A stretch of DNA of 64,000 nt from Kitasatospora acidiphila (lineage in GTDB: Bacteria > Actinomycetota > Actinomycetes > Streptomycetales > Streptomycetaceae): the NCBI RefSeq assembly GCF_006636205.1, contig NZ_VIGB01000003.1, positions 8,233,641 through 8,297,640 of the forward strand, read 5' to 3'. Of the stretch, positions 1-8,076 are shown in pieces. The stretch's first letter is position 1. Each line of letters begins with the position of its first letter. Made by a program: the position numbers and the translations under genes. The notes under the pieces are model-generated. The model was not told the DNA's origin, searched no databases, and was given only the letters and a program-made list of their open reading frames with translations.

Positions 1-231
1 GCCAGCAGCCGTATGACGCGGGCGGACCTGCGAGGGGTGGTCGACGGCATCGAGAACTCCTTCTCGTTCGGGGGTACCTGTCGCCGGACCCGTGGGCCCC
101 GGTCGACGCTCCGGAGTCTGCCAGCCGGCCCGTCAACGCGCTGTCAACGACAGGCGGCCGGCGCATCCGGGCCGCGTAGACGCGGCACTGACGACCAGCG
201 GCGACTCTTGGTCCAGGCGAGACCGGACTGA
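1..231 (+). pseudogene. C-terminal fragment of unidentified upstream gene, weakly ketosynthase-like
   Basis: An open frame enters from the left edge and stops at 231. Its first 30 or so codons contain the string ENSFSFGGTC, which resembles the glycine-rich NSFGFGGTN motif near the C-terminus of beta-ketoacyl synthases. Downstream of this the translation becomes arginine-rich and featureless, as expected of non-coding high-GC DNA, so the true gene end may lie earlier or a one-base slip may exist in the G run at about 71-75. The identification rests on about ten residues and is weak. The rest of the stretch up to the next start at 246 shows only the ribosome site of that gene. Confidence 0.2.
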
Positions 232-245
232 AGGAGTGTGAGCAC

Positions 246-965
246 GTGCTGAGCCACGAGCTGGGCCACGCGACCGATGGTGAACAGGCGATGTCCCCGC
301 TGCGGGCGGGCACCAGCGCGAGCAGGGGATCGAGCGTGCTCGTCGAGATCCAGGCGACCGACCCGATCTCACGGGCCGGCCTGGTGCACCAACTGCTCCA
401 GCACCCCGCCATCCGACTCGCCGCGGAGCACACCCCGCTGCCGGTGCGGGCCGCGGCGGTGGCGGTGGTGCTCGTCGACGTCGTCGACGGCCCCGCCGTG
501 CAGGCGCTGCGGCGGCTGAGCCAGGAGCGGGCGGGCCGGGTGGTGCTGGTGGCCGGCCGGCTCGGCGAGGTGGAGGCACTGGACGTGGTCGAGTGCGGGG
601 TCGCCGTGGTGCTGTGGCGGCGGCAGGCCGAAGCGGAGCAACTGGCCCGCGGCGTGCTCGCCGCCGCCCGGGGCAACCGGGAGCTGCCCAGCGACCTGCT
701 GAACCAGGTGATCGCCGAGGTCGGCCGGGTGCGGCGCGGCGGTGTTGCCGACTGCCCGGCGACGGACGCCCCGGAGCAGCTGACCGAGCGTGAGGCGGAC
801 ATCCTGCGGATGGTCGCGGACGGCCTCGACACCGCGCAGATCGCCGCGCGGATGGCCTACTCGGAGCGGACCATCAAGAACATCCTGGCCGGCCTGACCA
901 GCCGGTTCCAGCTGCGCAACCGCGCCCACGCGGTGGCCTACGCGCTGCGCGCCGGCCACATCTGA
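246..965 (+). CDS. LuxR/NarL-type transcriptional regulator
   Basis: This 239-residue protein carries a C-terminal LuxR-type helix-turn-helix at about residues 178-236, beginning LTEREADILRMVADGLD and containing the recognition segment SERTIKNILAGL. The N-terminal part (about 25-140) is like a degenerate receiver: it has hydrophobic strands such as AVAVVLVDVVDG and VVLVAGRLGEV, but the acidic pocket of a phosphorylated receiver is not obvious. It is therefore probably an atypical, phosphorylation-independent response-regulator-like activator. The GTG start at 246 is preceded by AAGGAG at a good distance. It does not overlap its neighbours, and its targets cannot be told from the sequence. Confidence 0.8.
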   Translation: MLSHELGHATDGEQAMSPLRAGTSASRGSSVLVEIQATDPISRAGLVHQLLQHPAIRLAAEHTPLPVRAAAVAVVLVDVVDGPAVQALRRLSQERAGRVVLVAGRLGEVEALDVVECGVAVVLWRRQAEAEQLARGVLAAARGNRELPSDLLNQVIAEVGRVRRGGVADCPATDAPEQLTEREADILRMVADGLDTAQIAARMAYSERTIKNILAGLTSRFQLRNRAHAVAYALRAGHI

Positions 966-1066
966 GCACGGCCGGCACAGCGGGACCGCGCCTGCGGCGA
1001 GCTGACCGTGTCCTCGCGAATCTGCCGCCCCGGTCCGCTTCGCGGGACGAAGGTGAGGGCCCGGCC

Positions 1067-1237
1067 GTGATCGGCACCGAACGCGGTCACAAGGCCTTCA
1101 ACACGCCGGTGCAGCAGGACCAGGCGGCCGGACGGGCCGTGCGAACCGTGACGTGCAAGAAAGGACAACCGATGGACAGCGCGACGAGCCGGCCCGGCCG
1201 CGGGTTGCGGGAGTCGCCCGGCGAGTGGCACCGGTGA
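1067..1237 (+). CDS. Possible small ORF coupled to the M20 peptidase gene
   Basis: Between the regulator and the peptidase there is a small open frame. It can start at GTG 1067, with an upstream AAGGTGAG, giving 56 residues, or at ATG 1172, with upstream AAAGGA, giving a 21-residue peptide that begins MDSATSRPGRG. Its stop TGA (1235-1237) overlaps the GTG (1234) that is the most plausible peptidase start, a GTGA arrangement typical of translational coupling. The single Cys lies in the stretch upstream of ATG 1172. I recognise no family. It may be a leader peptide for coupling, a real small protein, or chance. Confidence 0.3.
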   Translation: MIGTERGHKAFNTPVQQDQAAGRAVRTVTCKKGQPMDSATSRPGRGLRESPGEWHR

Positions 1238-2499
1238 CCGGCGCGTCGGCGTCGGCGCGGCGGCAGGTGCGACTCTGGAGCGAGCGGCACCGGGACCGGA
1301 TCGCCGAGGCGATCGGCACACTGGTCCGGGTGCCCACCGTGGCACCGGATGAGCCGCTGGCCGCCGGCCCGCTGACGGACTACCTGCGAGGTGCCCGTTT
1401 CACCGTGCGCAGCGAGCCACCGCATTCCGGCCTGCTCGGCCACCCCGACCACACCCCGTCCGCCCTGCCGGAGCCGGCCCCGGCCCGCCCCAACCTGCGC
1501 GCCGCGCTGCCGCGGGTGCCCGGGCTGCCCACGGTGCTCTTCTCGGCCCACACCGACGTGCTGCCCGCGCAACGCCACCCGGAGCCGTGGAGCGGGCGGT
1601 TCGACGGCGTGCGGGTGCACGGCCGGGGGAGCGCCGACACCAAGGGCAACATCGTGATGCTGGTGGAAGCCGTGCGCTGCCTGCACGAGCTCGGCCTGCC
1701 GATGCGGGCCAACGTCGAACTGGACCTGGTGAGCGACGAGCAGGCCGGCGGCAACGGCGCGCTCTCCACCCTGCTGCACGGTGTGCACGCGCAGGAGGTG
1801 GTGGTCCTCAAACCCACCGGGCTGACGGTGCACCACGGCCACCCCGGCTGCCTGGGCTTCGAGGTCGAGGCCCAGGCAGCCGCCGACGGGCAGGCCCACC
1901 GGGTGGACGCGGTGGACGCCTGCCTGGCCGCCCTGGACCGGCTGCGCGTGCTGGAGCGCTGCTGGCTGGAGCAGGCGGCCGACTGCCCCGGCTTCGAGCG
2001 GGCGGCCCGCCCCCTCGAACTCGACGTCAGCGCGCTGGCAGCCGACGCCTCCCACTGGTCCGACCCCGACCGCTGCGGCTTCCGGGCAACCCTGGGCTTC
2101 CTGCCCGACCGCACCCGGGCGGAGGCCGCAGCCGAGATCGAGCGGACCGTGCTGACCGGCGCCGGCGCCGAGCGGCTGCGGCTCTCCTGGCGCGGCATCC
2201 GCCACGACGCCTACCTCGGCGCGAGCGACGGGCCCGCCGCCGAGCAGCTGCGCGCCGCCGTTCGCTGGGCCGGCGGCGCCCCGGGCAACGCGGCTGCCTG
2301 GCAGGCGAGTTGTGATGCACGGCTCTACCACCGCTGGTCCACGGCCGAGACGCTGGTCTTCGGTTGCGGAGACCTGCGGGACGCGCACACCGACCATGAG
2401 TCGATCGATGTCGGCCAGGTCCTCGACGGCCTGGCCACCCTGGTCGGCCACCTGACCGGAGCGGCGCAGCTGAGCCGCGGCGCCGGCGCCGGCAGCTGA
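1234..2499 (+). CDS. M20-family metallopeptidase
   Basis: The product of about 421 residues belongs to the M20 (ArgE/DapE/CPG2-like) family of zinc amidohydrolases. Family signatures are visible: SAHTDVLP with the first metal-binding His, then GRGSADTKGN with the bridging Asp, then DEQAGGNGALS with the catalytic and metal-binding Glu region. An insertion in the middle resembles the dimerisation domain, and LVFGCGDLRDAHTDHESI near the end supplies the last metal His. It probably hydrolyses a peptide or acyl-amino-acid bond in the cytoplasm; the substrate is unknown. The frame is open back to GTG 1153, but GTG 1234 is preferred because it overlaps the stop of a small upstream ORF and the conserved helix RRQVRLWSERHRDRIAEAI starts just after it. 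It ends 6 nt from the convergent hydrolase gene. Confidence 0.8.
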   Translation: MTGASASARRQVRLWSERHRDRIAEAIGTLVRVPTVAPDEPLAAGPLTDYLRGARFTVRSEPPHSGLLGHPDHTPSALPEPAPARPNLRAALPRVPGLPTVLFSAHTDVLPAQRHPEPWSGRFDGVRVHGRGSADTKGNIVMLVEAVRCLHELGLPMRANVELDLVSDEQAGGNGALSTLLHGVHAQEVVVLKPTGLTVHHGHPGCLGFEVEAQAAADGQAHRVDAVDACLAALDRLRVLERCWLEQAADCPGFERAARPLELDVSALAADASHWSDPDRCGFRATLGFLPDRTRAEAAAEIERTVLTGAGAERLRLSWRGIRHDAYLGASDGPAAEQLRAAVRWAGGAPGNAAAWQASCDARLYHRWSTAETLVFGCGDLRDAHTDHESIDVGQVLDGLATLVGHLTGAAQLSRGAGAGS

Positions 2500-2505
2500 A
2501 CCGGA

Positions 2506-3582
2506 CTATTCGGCCGACTTCCAGGGGCGGGCGAACTCGTGCAGCGCCGCCACGGCGGCCGGGGCGAGCATCCGGTCGTTCACCGGTGTGCCGGCCGGGT
2601 GCAGGAAGTGGTCCAGGCCGTCCAGGGTGCGCAGGCCCGGTCCAGTGGCGTGCGTGCGGGCGAGTGCGGCGAGCAGCGGCGCCGTGGTCGCGCAGGGCAC
2701 GTTGGCGTCGGCGGTGCCGCAGGTCACGGTGACCCGGGTGCCGGGGCGGATCGCCCGGGCGGCGTCCGGCGGGTAGACGGCGTCGTCGCTGCGGACGAAG
2801 CGGGCGTTGTTCGGGCCGAAGAGCGCGTTCAGCAGCGAGGCGAGCGGCGGCAGCAGAGCACTCGTGTCGGTGGGGCGCCCGGCCCGGAAGTCGGCGATGG
2901 CGGTGGCCACGCCCACCCTGTTCGCCCGGGCCGCCGGCTCGGTCAACTGCCCGGCCGCCACGGCCTCGTCGAGTTGGCCGTCGAGCTGGGCGGCCAGCAG
3001 GTCCAGCAGGCGCTCGTCCTGCGGGGCCAGCAGGGCGAGGCCGGCCGGCGCGGGCCGTACCGTCCGGGCGAGGAGCAGCGCCTGCAGTCCGCCCTCGCTG
3101 TGGCCGACGACCAGCAGGGCGTGCGGGTCGGCCTCCGGCTGGTCGCGCAGGGCGGTGTAGGCGGCCGCGGCCTGGCGGGTGAAGGCGGCCAGGTCCAGCC
3201 GGCCGGGGTCGCCCTGGTAGGCGCCGGCTCCGGTGCGGCCGGTGAAGTACTTGTCGAAGCGCAGCGTCATCACGCCGTCGGCGCCGAGGGTGTCGGCGAC
3301 CAGCGCCAGGGTACCGGGGGTGAGGGCGGGCGGCTCGTTGCCGTCGCGGTCCGTCGGGCCGCTGCCGGGCAGCAGCAGGGCGGCGGCCAGGTGGTGCCCG
3401 GCCCGGTGGGCGGGCACGTGCAGGGTGCCGTAGGCGGTGGTGCCGTCCACCGTGAACTGCACGTCGCGGTCGGCGGCGGGGACGAGCGCGGCCGGTGCGG
3501 CCGCGTTCGCAGTGGGTGCGCCCAGCCCTGTCGCGGTGACCGCGGCCAGCAGGGCAGCGGTCGCTAAGATTCGCCAACGCAT
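2506..3582 (-). CDS. Secreted alpha/beta hydrolase
   Basis: The 358-residue protein starts with a signal peptide: a positively charged MRWR, a hydrophobic stretch, then an Ala-rich cleavage site near PTANAAA at about residue 28. The mature part is an alpha/beta hydrolase. PGSGPTDRDGN forms the oxyanion loop typical of bacterial secreted esterase/dienelactone-hydrolase-like proteins, VVGHSEGG is the nucleophile elbow (Ser), and DGLDHFLHP near the C-terminus carries the catalytic His. It is expected to act outside the membrane on an ester or peptide substrate that I cannot name. A clear AGGAG precedes the ATG. It lies 43 nt downstream of the DUF1648/DUF5808 gene on the same strand and may be the third gene of that operon. 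Confidence 0.82.
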   Translation of the reverse strand: MRWRILATAALLAAVTATGLGAPTANAAAPAALVPAADRDVQFTVDGTTAYGTLHVPAHRAGHHLAAALLLPGSGPTDRDGNEPPALTPGTLALVADTLGADGVMTLRFDKYFTGRTGAGAYQGDPGRLDLAAFTRQAAAAYTALRDQPEADPHALLVVGHSEGGLQALLLARTVRPAPAGLALLAPQDERLLDLLAAQLDGQLDEAVAAGQLTEPAARANRVGVATAIADFRAGRPTDTSALLPPLASLLNALFGPNNARFVRSDDAVYPPDAARAIRPGTRVTVTCGTADANVPCATTAPLLAALARTHATGPGLRTLDGLDHFLHPAGTPVNDRMLAPAAVAALHEFARPWKSAE

Positions 3583-3625
3583 GTGTTTCTCCTGTGAGTT
3601 GGGATTGATTTCGAGTTCTGGTAGC

Positions 3626-4738
3626 TCAGCGGCTGATCAACTGCAGGATGACGATGAAGACGGCCAGTCCCGCGACCAGCAGCAGGCAGCGCGGATTGCC
3701 GAAGTTGATGGTCCAGCCGATGCCGAACCGCTTGGCGACGAAGAGGGACGGGTCCTGCCGGTTGACATAGAACAGACCGCCGGCGCGCCAGTAGCGGTCG
3801 TCGTCCGGGGCCACCACCCGCGGGTCGGCGGGTTCGCCCGCCGCGCCGTCCCGGGCACCCGTCGCCAGGCGGCTGCCGCCCTGCCCGGTGCGCACCGCGA
3901 TCGCGACGACGACGAGCAGGCCGGCCATGATCGGCGCCAGCACGGGGAACGGGGAGAACGAGAGGTCGCCGTGCCAGGTCTGCCAGGCCGCGGCCAGTAT
4001 GCCCAGGTTGACGCAGGCCCCCAGCACCATGACCGACCCCGCGGTCCGGACGACGAACCGCCGGTGCCGCGCGGCGCTGGCCGCCGGCTGCGCCGGGTCG
4101 AGCTCGGCCCGGGAGCGGAGGACCAGCCAGGTCACCAGCAGCAGCAGCCCGGTGAGCGCGAGTTGGATGAAGACCGGCGCGAAGGCGGTGCCGATCGACT
4201 TGTCCGCCAACCGGTCGGCGTTCCCGCGGGTGGCGTAGTGCATCGGCAGCCGGCCCGGCATCGACGGGTACTCCACTGCGGCGAGCACCGCGGTGACCAC
4301 GGGGACCAGCAGCGCGGGCACGGCCCACCACCAGGGGTAGCGCACCGGCTCGGTGCGCAGCGAGGTGTCCACGGCGACCACCTGGCGCAGGCCCCCGTAC
4401 CAGTCCTCGCCGCGCTTGACCGCCCGGATCGCGCGACGAGCACGCAGGTACCCGACCGTGGACACCGCCGCGATCGCCGTCGACGCGCCGGCGAACAGCG
4501 GCTTGCCCGGGAACACGAGGCAGTAGACGAGCTCGGCCGCGAACACCGCCCCGCCGACGCCGCCCACCCACCAGCGGTAGGCGCGCCGCTGCTCGGCGAC
4601 CACCGGGGCGTCGGCGTGCGCGGGCGGGGTCCGCACCCCGAAGGGCAGCGTCGGCCCGGTGAGGGCGGGCATCAGCCACGCCGTCAGCAGGATGACGAAG
4701 GGTATGACCACCTGAACGACAGCTGTTCCGGACATCAT
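3626..4738 (-). CDS. DUF1648/DUF5808-type integral membrane protein
   Basis: This protein of about 370 residues has several hydrophobic segments. There is one at the N-terminus (VVQVVIPFVILLTAWLMP), a pair around residues 85-125, more in the middle (LLLLVTWLVL, GACVNLGILAAAW), and a final segment LLLVAGLAVFIVILQLI. The C-terminal YWRAGGLFYVNRQDPSLFVAK is the hallmark of the DUF5808 domain, and the middle MHYATRGNADRLADKSI resembles DUF1648. Such proteins are commonly encoded next to YtrA-like GntR regulators, as here; their function is unknown, with cell-envelope stress proposed. The start ATG-ATG (4738) overlaps the GntR stop and is preceded by AGGAGAG. The frame is open much further upstream, but those codons lie inside the regulator gene. 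Confidence 0.8.
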   Translation of the reverse strand: MMSGTAVVQVVIPFVILLTAWLMPALTGPTLPFGVRTPPAHADAPVVAEQRRAYRWWVGGVGGAVFAAELVYCLVFPGKPLFAGASTAIAAVSTVGYLRARRAIRAVKRGEDWYGGLRQVVAVDTSLRTEPVRYPWWWAVPALLVPVVTAVLAAVEYPSMPGRLPMHYATRGNADRLADKSIGTAFAPVFIQLALTGLLLLVTWLVLRSRAELDPAQPAASAARHRRFVVRTAGSVMVLGACVNLGILAAAWQTWHGDLSFSPFPVLAPIMAGLLVVVAIAVRTGQGGSRLATGARDGAAGEPADPRVVAPDDDRYWRAGGLFYVNRQDPSLFVAKRFGIGWTINFGNPRCLLLVAGLAVFIVILQLISR

Positions 4739-5193
4739 GCCGGCTCTCCTAGGCCTCTCTGTTCCATGCCGAGCTCTCCACCGCGCCGATCGCCGACCTG
4801 CCCGCCGGGCTGGGCCCCGAAGGAGCCGACCACCCGGCCGCACATCGTCAGCACGGCCGCCGCGTCCACCCCTTGCGCCGCCGCCTCGGCGAGCAGCGTC
4901 CGCAGCCTGGCCGACCACTCGTCGGCGAAGCCGGGAGGCGGCGGCCCGGAGTGCGGGTCCCGCTGCACCACCGCGCCGCTCTTGCGGTTCAGCCGTAGCA
5001 GGCCCTCCTGGCGCAGCAGGTCGTAGGCCTTGTTGACGGTGTGGAAGTTGATGCCGAGGTCGCCGGCCAGCTGCCGGGTCGACGGCAGGGCGCTGCCCTC
5101 CACCAACTCGCCCACCGCGATGGCCTCGACGACCTGGTCCCGGATCTGCTGATAGATCGGGACGGCGCTGCTCAGGTCGATGCTCAGGATCAC
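4735..5193 (-). CDS. GntR-family (YtrA-like) transcriptional regulator
   Basis: The 152-residue protein has the GntR winged helix at about residues 8-75: VPIYQQIRDQVVEAIAVGELVEGSALPSTRQLAGDLGINFHTVNKAYDLL, with the wing following at LRLNRKSGAVVQ. The C-terminal part is short, as in the YtrA subfamily, without a large ligand-binding domain. The start is GTG 5193 with AGGGAG upstream. Its TGA overlaps the ATG of the downstream membrane-protein gene by 4 nt, so the two are co-translated. The palindrome at 5214-5238, just upstream of its start, is a likely autoregulatory operator. Confidence 0.88.
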   Translation of the reverse strand: MILSIDLSSAVPIYQQIRDQVVEAIAVGELVEGSALPSTRQLAGDLGINFHTVNKAYDLLRQEGLLRLNRKSGAVVQRDPHSGPPPPGFADEWSARLRTLLAEAAAQGVDAAAVLTMCGRVVGSFGAQPGGQVGDRRGGELGMEQRGLGEPA

Positions 5194-5213
5194 GGGTGAC
5201 TCCCTGGGGTGTA

Positions 5214-5238
5214 TCTGCTCTATTACTTATAGAACAGA
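5214..5238. promoter_or_regulatory. Inverted-repeat operator of the GntR/DUF1648 operon
   Basis: The arms TCTGCTCTAT (5214-5223) and ATAGAACAGA (5229-5238) are inverted repeats with 9 of 10 matches around a 5-nt spacer. The site is AT-rich in a GC-rich setting and lies about 20 nt upstream of the GTG of the GntR gene. This is where a YtrA-like repressor would be expected to block its own promoter; the TATAAG-like string read on the minus strand inside the repeat may be part of the -10 region. Confidence 0.6.
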
Positions 5239-5406
5239 CCGTCAGGCGCCGGCAAGCAGGGGAGCGTCAGTGAAGCGTCAAGACGGCCGGGACCGGCGGA
5301 CGGGCACCGGCGTTCCGGAACCGTAAGGTCCCGGCACCCGAGTTCCGTTCTGCCCGGCCTCTGCAGTGCCCTGGACATTCGCCGGGGATGGAGAGGGGCA
5401 GAGACG

Positions 5407-5571
5407 ATGGCCGATCAGGATGCGGCGGAGCGAGCCGAGCTCGGGGTGATCGGCGGCTCGGGGCTGTACGCGCTGCTGGACGACATGGCCGAGGTGCGGG
5501 TGGACACTCCCTACGGGCCGCCGAGCGACGCGCTGTTCGTGGGAGAGGTGGCCGGGCGGCGTGTGGCGTGG
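5407..5571 (+). pseudogene. mtnP: Truncated N-terminal fragment of S-methyl-5'-thioadenosine phosphorylase
   Basis: The first 55 codons after ATG 5407 (good AGAGGGG-type ribosome site) match the N-terminus of MTA phosphorylases. IGGSGLYALLDD is the phosphate-binding loop, followed by VDTPYGPPSDALFVGEVAGRRVAW. The family then continues for more than 200 residues with a conserved histidine-rich segment, but here homology stops at about 5571. The frame drifts into unrelated sequence and happens to stay open into the response-regulator gene. This is a relic; the fragment cannot be an active phosphorylase. The apparent 356-codon continuous frame is a coincidence of high GC content, not a genuine fusion. 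Confidence 0.7.
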
Positions 5572-5700
5572 CGCGCGGCGGTCGTCCGGTGGCCATCACG
5601 ACGACTGGGAACCGAACCTGGGGTCGAGCGGACCTTACGGATTGCGAACGGGGCGCCCGACCGGCAGTCGGGACCGGCTCGGGCGCCTATCCTCGGCGGG

Positions 5701-6477
5701 ATGAACGAGAGTCCCGCCACCGCCGGAGCGCCACCGCGTCCGGGCCGCATCCTGGTGATCGACGACGACCCGACCGTGGCCGAGGTCGTCGCCGGCTACC
5801 TGACCCGGGCCGGCCACCAGGTGGACCTGGCCGCCGACGGCACCCAGGGCCTCGCGCTGGCCCGCGCGGACCGCCCCTCGCTCGTGGTGCTCGACTTGAT
5901 GCTGCCCGGCATCGACGGCCTGGAGGTGCTGCGCCGGCTGCGTGCCGCCGAGGACGGCGCCGACCTGCCCGTGGTGCTGCTCACGGCCAGGGGCGACGAG
6001 GCCGACCGCATCCTCGGCCTGGAGCTGGGAGCCGACGACTACGTCACCAAGCCGTTCAGCCCGCGCGAACTGGTGCTGCGGGTGCAGTCCGTACTGCGGC
6101 GCGCCCGGGCTGCCGCGCCCGGGACCGCGCCCGGCACCCCGCTGCGGTCGGGGGACATCACGCTCGACCCGCAGGCCCGCCGGGCCAGCCGCGGCGAGCT
6201 CGAACTGTCGCTGACACTGCGGGAGTTCGACCTGCTCGCGTTCCTGATCCAGCACCCGGGCGCGGTGTTCTCCCGGCAGGAGCTGATGCAGCGGGTGTGG
6301 GGCTGGGACTTCGGCGACCTGTCCACCGTCACCGTGCACATCCGCCGGCTTCGCGAGAAGGTCGAGGATGACCCCGGTGCGCCGGCCTTGATCACCACTG
6401 TCTGGGGCATCGGCTACCGCTACGACCCGGCGGCGGGGACGGGAGCGGCGGCGCCCGGGCAGGACGGTCCTTGGTGA
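5701..6477 (+). CDS. OmpR-family two-component response regulator
   Basis: The 258-residue regulator starts at ATG 5701. The receiver domain begins RILVIDDDPTVAEVV (acidic pocket), has the phosphorylation site LVVLDLMLPG (Asp65) and the conserved TAR and TKPFSPREL (Lys) positions. The C-terminal winged helix (about residues 155-250) shows LTLREFDLLAFLIQHPGAVFSRQELMQRVWG and VTVHIRRLREKVEDDP, as in OmpR/PhoB DNA-binding domains. Its TGA overlaps the GTG of the following kinase gene, so the two are translationally coupled and form a cognate pair. Confidence 0.93.
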   Translation: MNESPATAGAPPRPGRILVIDDDPTVAEVVAGYLTRAGHQVDLAADGTQGLALARADRPSLVVLDLMLPGIDGLEVLRRLRAAEDGADLPVVLLTARGDEADRILGLELGADDYVTKPFSPRELVLRVQSVLRRARAAAPGTAPGTPLRSGDITLDPQARRASRGELELSLTLREFDLLAFLIQHPGAVFSRQELMQRVWGWDFGDLSTVTVHIRRLREKVEDDPGAPALITTVWGIGYRYDPAAGTGAAAPGQDGPW

Positions 6478-7610
6478 AGGACCTGCTGCTGATCGCCCTG
6501 TTCGCCGCGCTCGGCGCGGGCGGCGCCGGCCTGATCGGCTGGGCGGCCGTGCGGTGGCTGCGCCGGCGGTCGATGGCGCTGTCGCTGTTCTGCGTCGCGG
6601 CCGTCACCGTGCTGGCGGTCACCTCCGGCACCTTCGCCGTGGCGCAGGCGATGTTCCTCTCCCACCACGACCTCGGGGTGGTGATCACCGTGCTCGCCAT
6701 GGCCTCGGTGGTGGCGCTGGCGACGGCCGCGCTGCTCGGGCGCCAGGTGGTCGCCGGCAGCCGGGCGCTCGCCACCGCCGCGCGTACCGTCGGCAGTGAC
6801 ACCGGCTTCACCGCGCCGGACCACCCGCTCGGCCGCGAGCTGGCCCAGCTCAGCGAGGAACTCGCCGCCACCAGTGCCCGGTTGGCCGAGTCCAGGGCCC
6901 GCGCCAAGGCGCTGGACGCCTCGCGCCGCGAGCTGATCGCCTGGATCTCGCACGACCTGCGCACGCCGCTGGCGGGCCTGCGGGCGATGGCGGAGGCGCT
7001 GGAGGACGGCGTCGCCGACCAGCCGGAGCGCTACCTGCAGCGGATCCGCACCGAGGTCGAGCGGCTCACCGGGATGGTGGACGACCTCTTCGAGCTCTCC
7101 CGGATCCAGGCCGGCGCGCTCTCCCTCTCGCTCGCCCGGGTCTCGGTCTACGACCTGGTCGACGACGCGCTGGCCGGTGCCCACCCGCTGGCCCGGGAGC
7201 GGGGGGTGCGCCTGGAGGGCCGCCAGGTGGCGGCGGAGCCGGTGGAGGTGGACAGCAGGGAGATCACCCGGGTCCTGGGCAACCTGCTGGTCAACGCGAT
7301 CCGCTCGACCCCGCAGGACGGGGTGGTCGCCGTGTCCGCCCGCCGGGAGGCCGACGAGGTGGTGCTCTCGGTCACCGACGGCTGCGGTGGCATTCCGGAG
7401 CAGGACCTCACCCGGGTCTTCGAGACCGGCTGGCGGGGCAGCGCCGCCCGCACCCCGCGGCGCGATCCCGGGGAGGGCGGGGACAGCGGCGCGGGGCTCG
7501 GGCTGGCCATCGTGCGCGGCATCGTCGAGGCCCACGCCGGGCGCGCCCGGGTGCACAACGTGGTCGGCGGCTGCTGCTTCGAGATCGCCCTCCCAGCGGC
7601 GCGGGCATAG
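6474..7610 (+). CDS. Two-component sensor histidine kinase
   Basis: The protein of about 378 residues begins with membrane segments (DLLLIALFAALGAGGAGLIGW, then MALSLFCVAAVTVLAV and LGVVITVLAMASVVALATAAL), with no large extracellular domain between them, so it probably senses a membrane-associated signal. A HAMP-like linker leads to the HisKA domain, RRELIAWISHDLRTPLAGL, with phosphoacceptor His160. The ATPase domain has the N box NLLVNAIRSTPQ, the G1 box DGCGGIPEQD and the G2 box GAGLGLAIVRGIV. GTG 6474 is chosen because it overlaps the regulator stop. It would phosphorylate the upstream OmpR-type regulator. Confidence 0.92.
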   Translation: MKDLLLIALFAALGAGGAGLIGWAAVRWLRRRSMALSLFCVAAVTVLAVTSGTFAVAQAMFLSHHDLGVVITVLAMASVVALATAALLGRQVVAGSRALATAARTVGSDTGFTAPDHPLGRELAQLSEELAATSARLAESRARAKALDASRRELIAWISHDLRTPLAGLRAMAEALEDGVADQPERYLQRIRTEVERLTGMVDDLFELSRIQAGALSLSLARVSVYDLVDDALAGAHPLARERGVRLEGRQVAAEPVEVDSREITRVLGNLLVNAIRSTPQDGVVAVSARREADEVVLSVTDGCGGIPEQDLTRVFETGWRGSAARTPRRDPGEGGDSGAGLGLAIVRGIVEAHAGRARVHNVVGGCCFEIALPAARA

Positions 7611-7956
7611 CCGGCCCGGGGCCGGCGCGGCCGGGGGCGCGGCGGGGACCGTCCAGCGCCTCGCCGCAGCACCCGTTGGCCGGGCGGCCGCCGCCCGCCG
7701 CCCCGCCTGCGCGGTCGGCGCCGGGCCCGCAGCGCCCGCCGCCCGAGTGGCCCGCGTTCGGCCTGCTCGGGGGCGCAGCGCCGGGTGCCTGAGCCTCACC
7801 CGTTCGGGTCCGCAGCAGTGGCGGCCTGCCGCCGGGCCCGTTCGGGCCCGCAGTGTCTGCCGCCTGCATTCCGCCCCCGTTCGGTAAGGATGGCGGTTGC
7901 GTGGCGCGGGTTGAGAGCGAGGTCCCGTCGGGTGGTCCGGGTGCGGGCACCGGGAC
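7611..7956. other. Intergenic region with 38-39 bp spaced GC-rich direct repeats
   Basis: No gene is supported here. The left part is extremely GC-rich filler. From 7799 three copies of the element CCCGTTCGGG occur at 7799, 7837 and (one base shorter) 7876. The first two extend to CCCGTTCGGG(T/C)CCGCAG and are followed by CTGCCGCC-like sequence. They may be a decayed minisatellite or binding sites ahead of the lanthipeptide operon; no promoter consensus is evident. Confidence 0.4.
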
Positions 7957-8076
7957 ATGAAGTACCTGGTGCTGATGCATGTCGATGCGACGTTCATCGG
8001 CCGTAGATCCAGGCCTTCCAGACTGTTTATCAATGCAGGCGATGGAAGGCAGCTCACGTCATGGTCGACCAGATGA
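7957..8076 (+). pseudogene. Possible remnant of a YCII-domain protein N-terminus
   Basis: ATG 7957 opens a 39-codon frame whose first residues MKYLVLMHVDATF resemble the start of YCII-related (DGPF) proteins, which typically begin MKYLLLMYGDE. Homology ends after about 13 residues and the frame stops inside the first codons of the LanKC gene. It may be a decayed gene start left by an insertion of the lanthipeptide locus, or a short coupled leader ORF. Support is limited to this short motif. Confidence 0.25.

Noticed and set aside
5407..6477. A fused phosphorylase/response-regulator protein of 356 residues
   Set aside because: The phosphorylase homology ends after 55 residues, and the receiver starts cleanly at ATG 5701; the middle translation is not protein-like.
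7408..7980. A 190-codon minus-strand frame overlapping the kinase gene end and the following gap
   Set aside because: The translation is Pro/Gly/Arg-rich without any domain, overlaps the kinase ATPase domain, and has no ribosome site.
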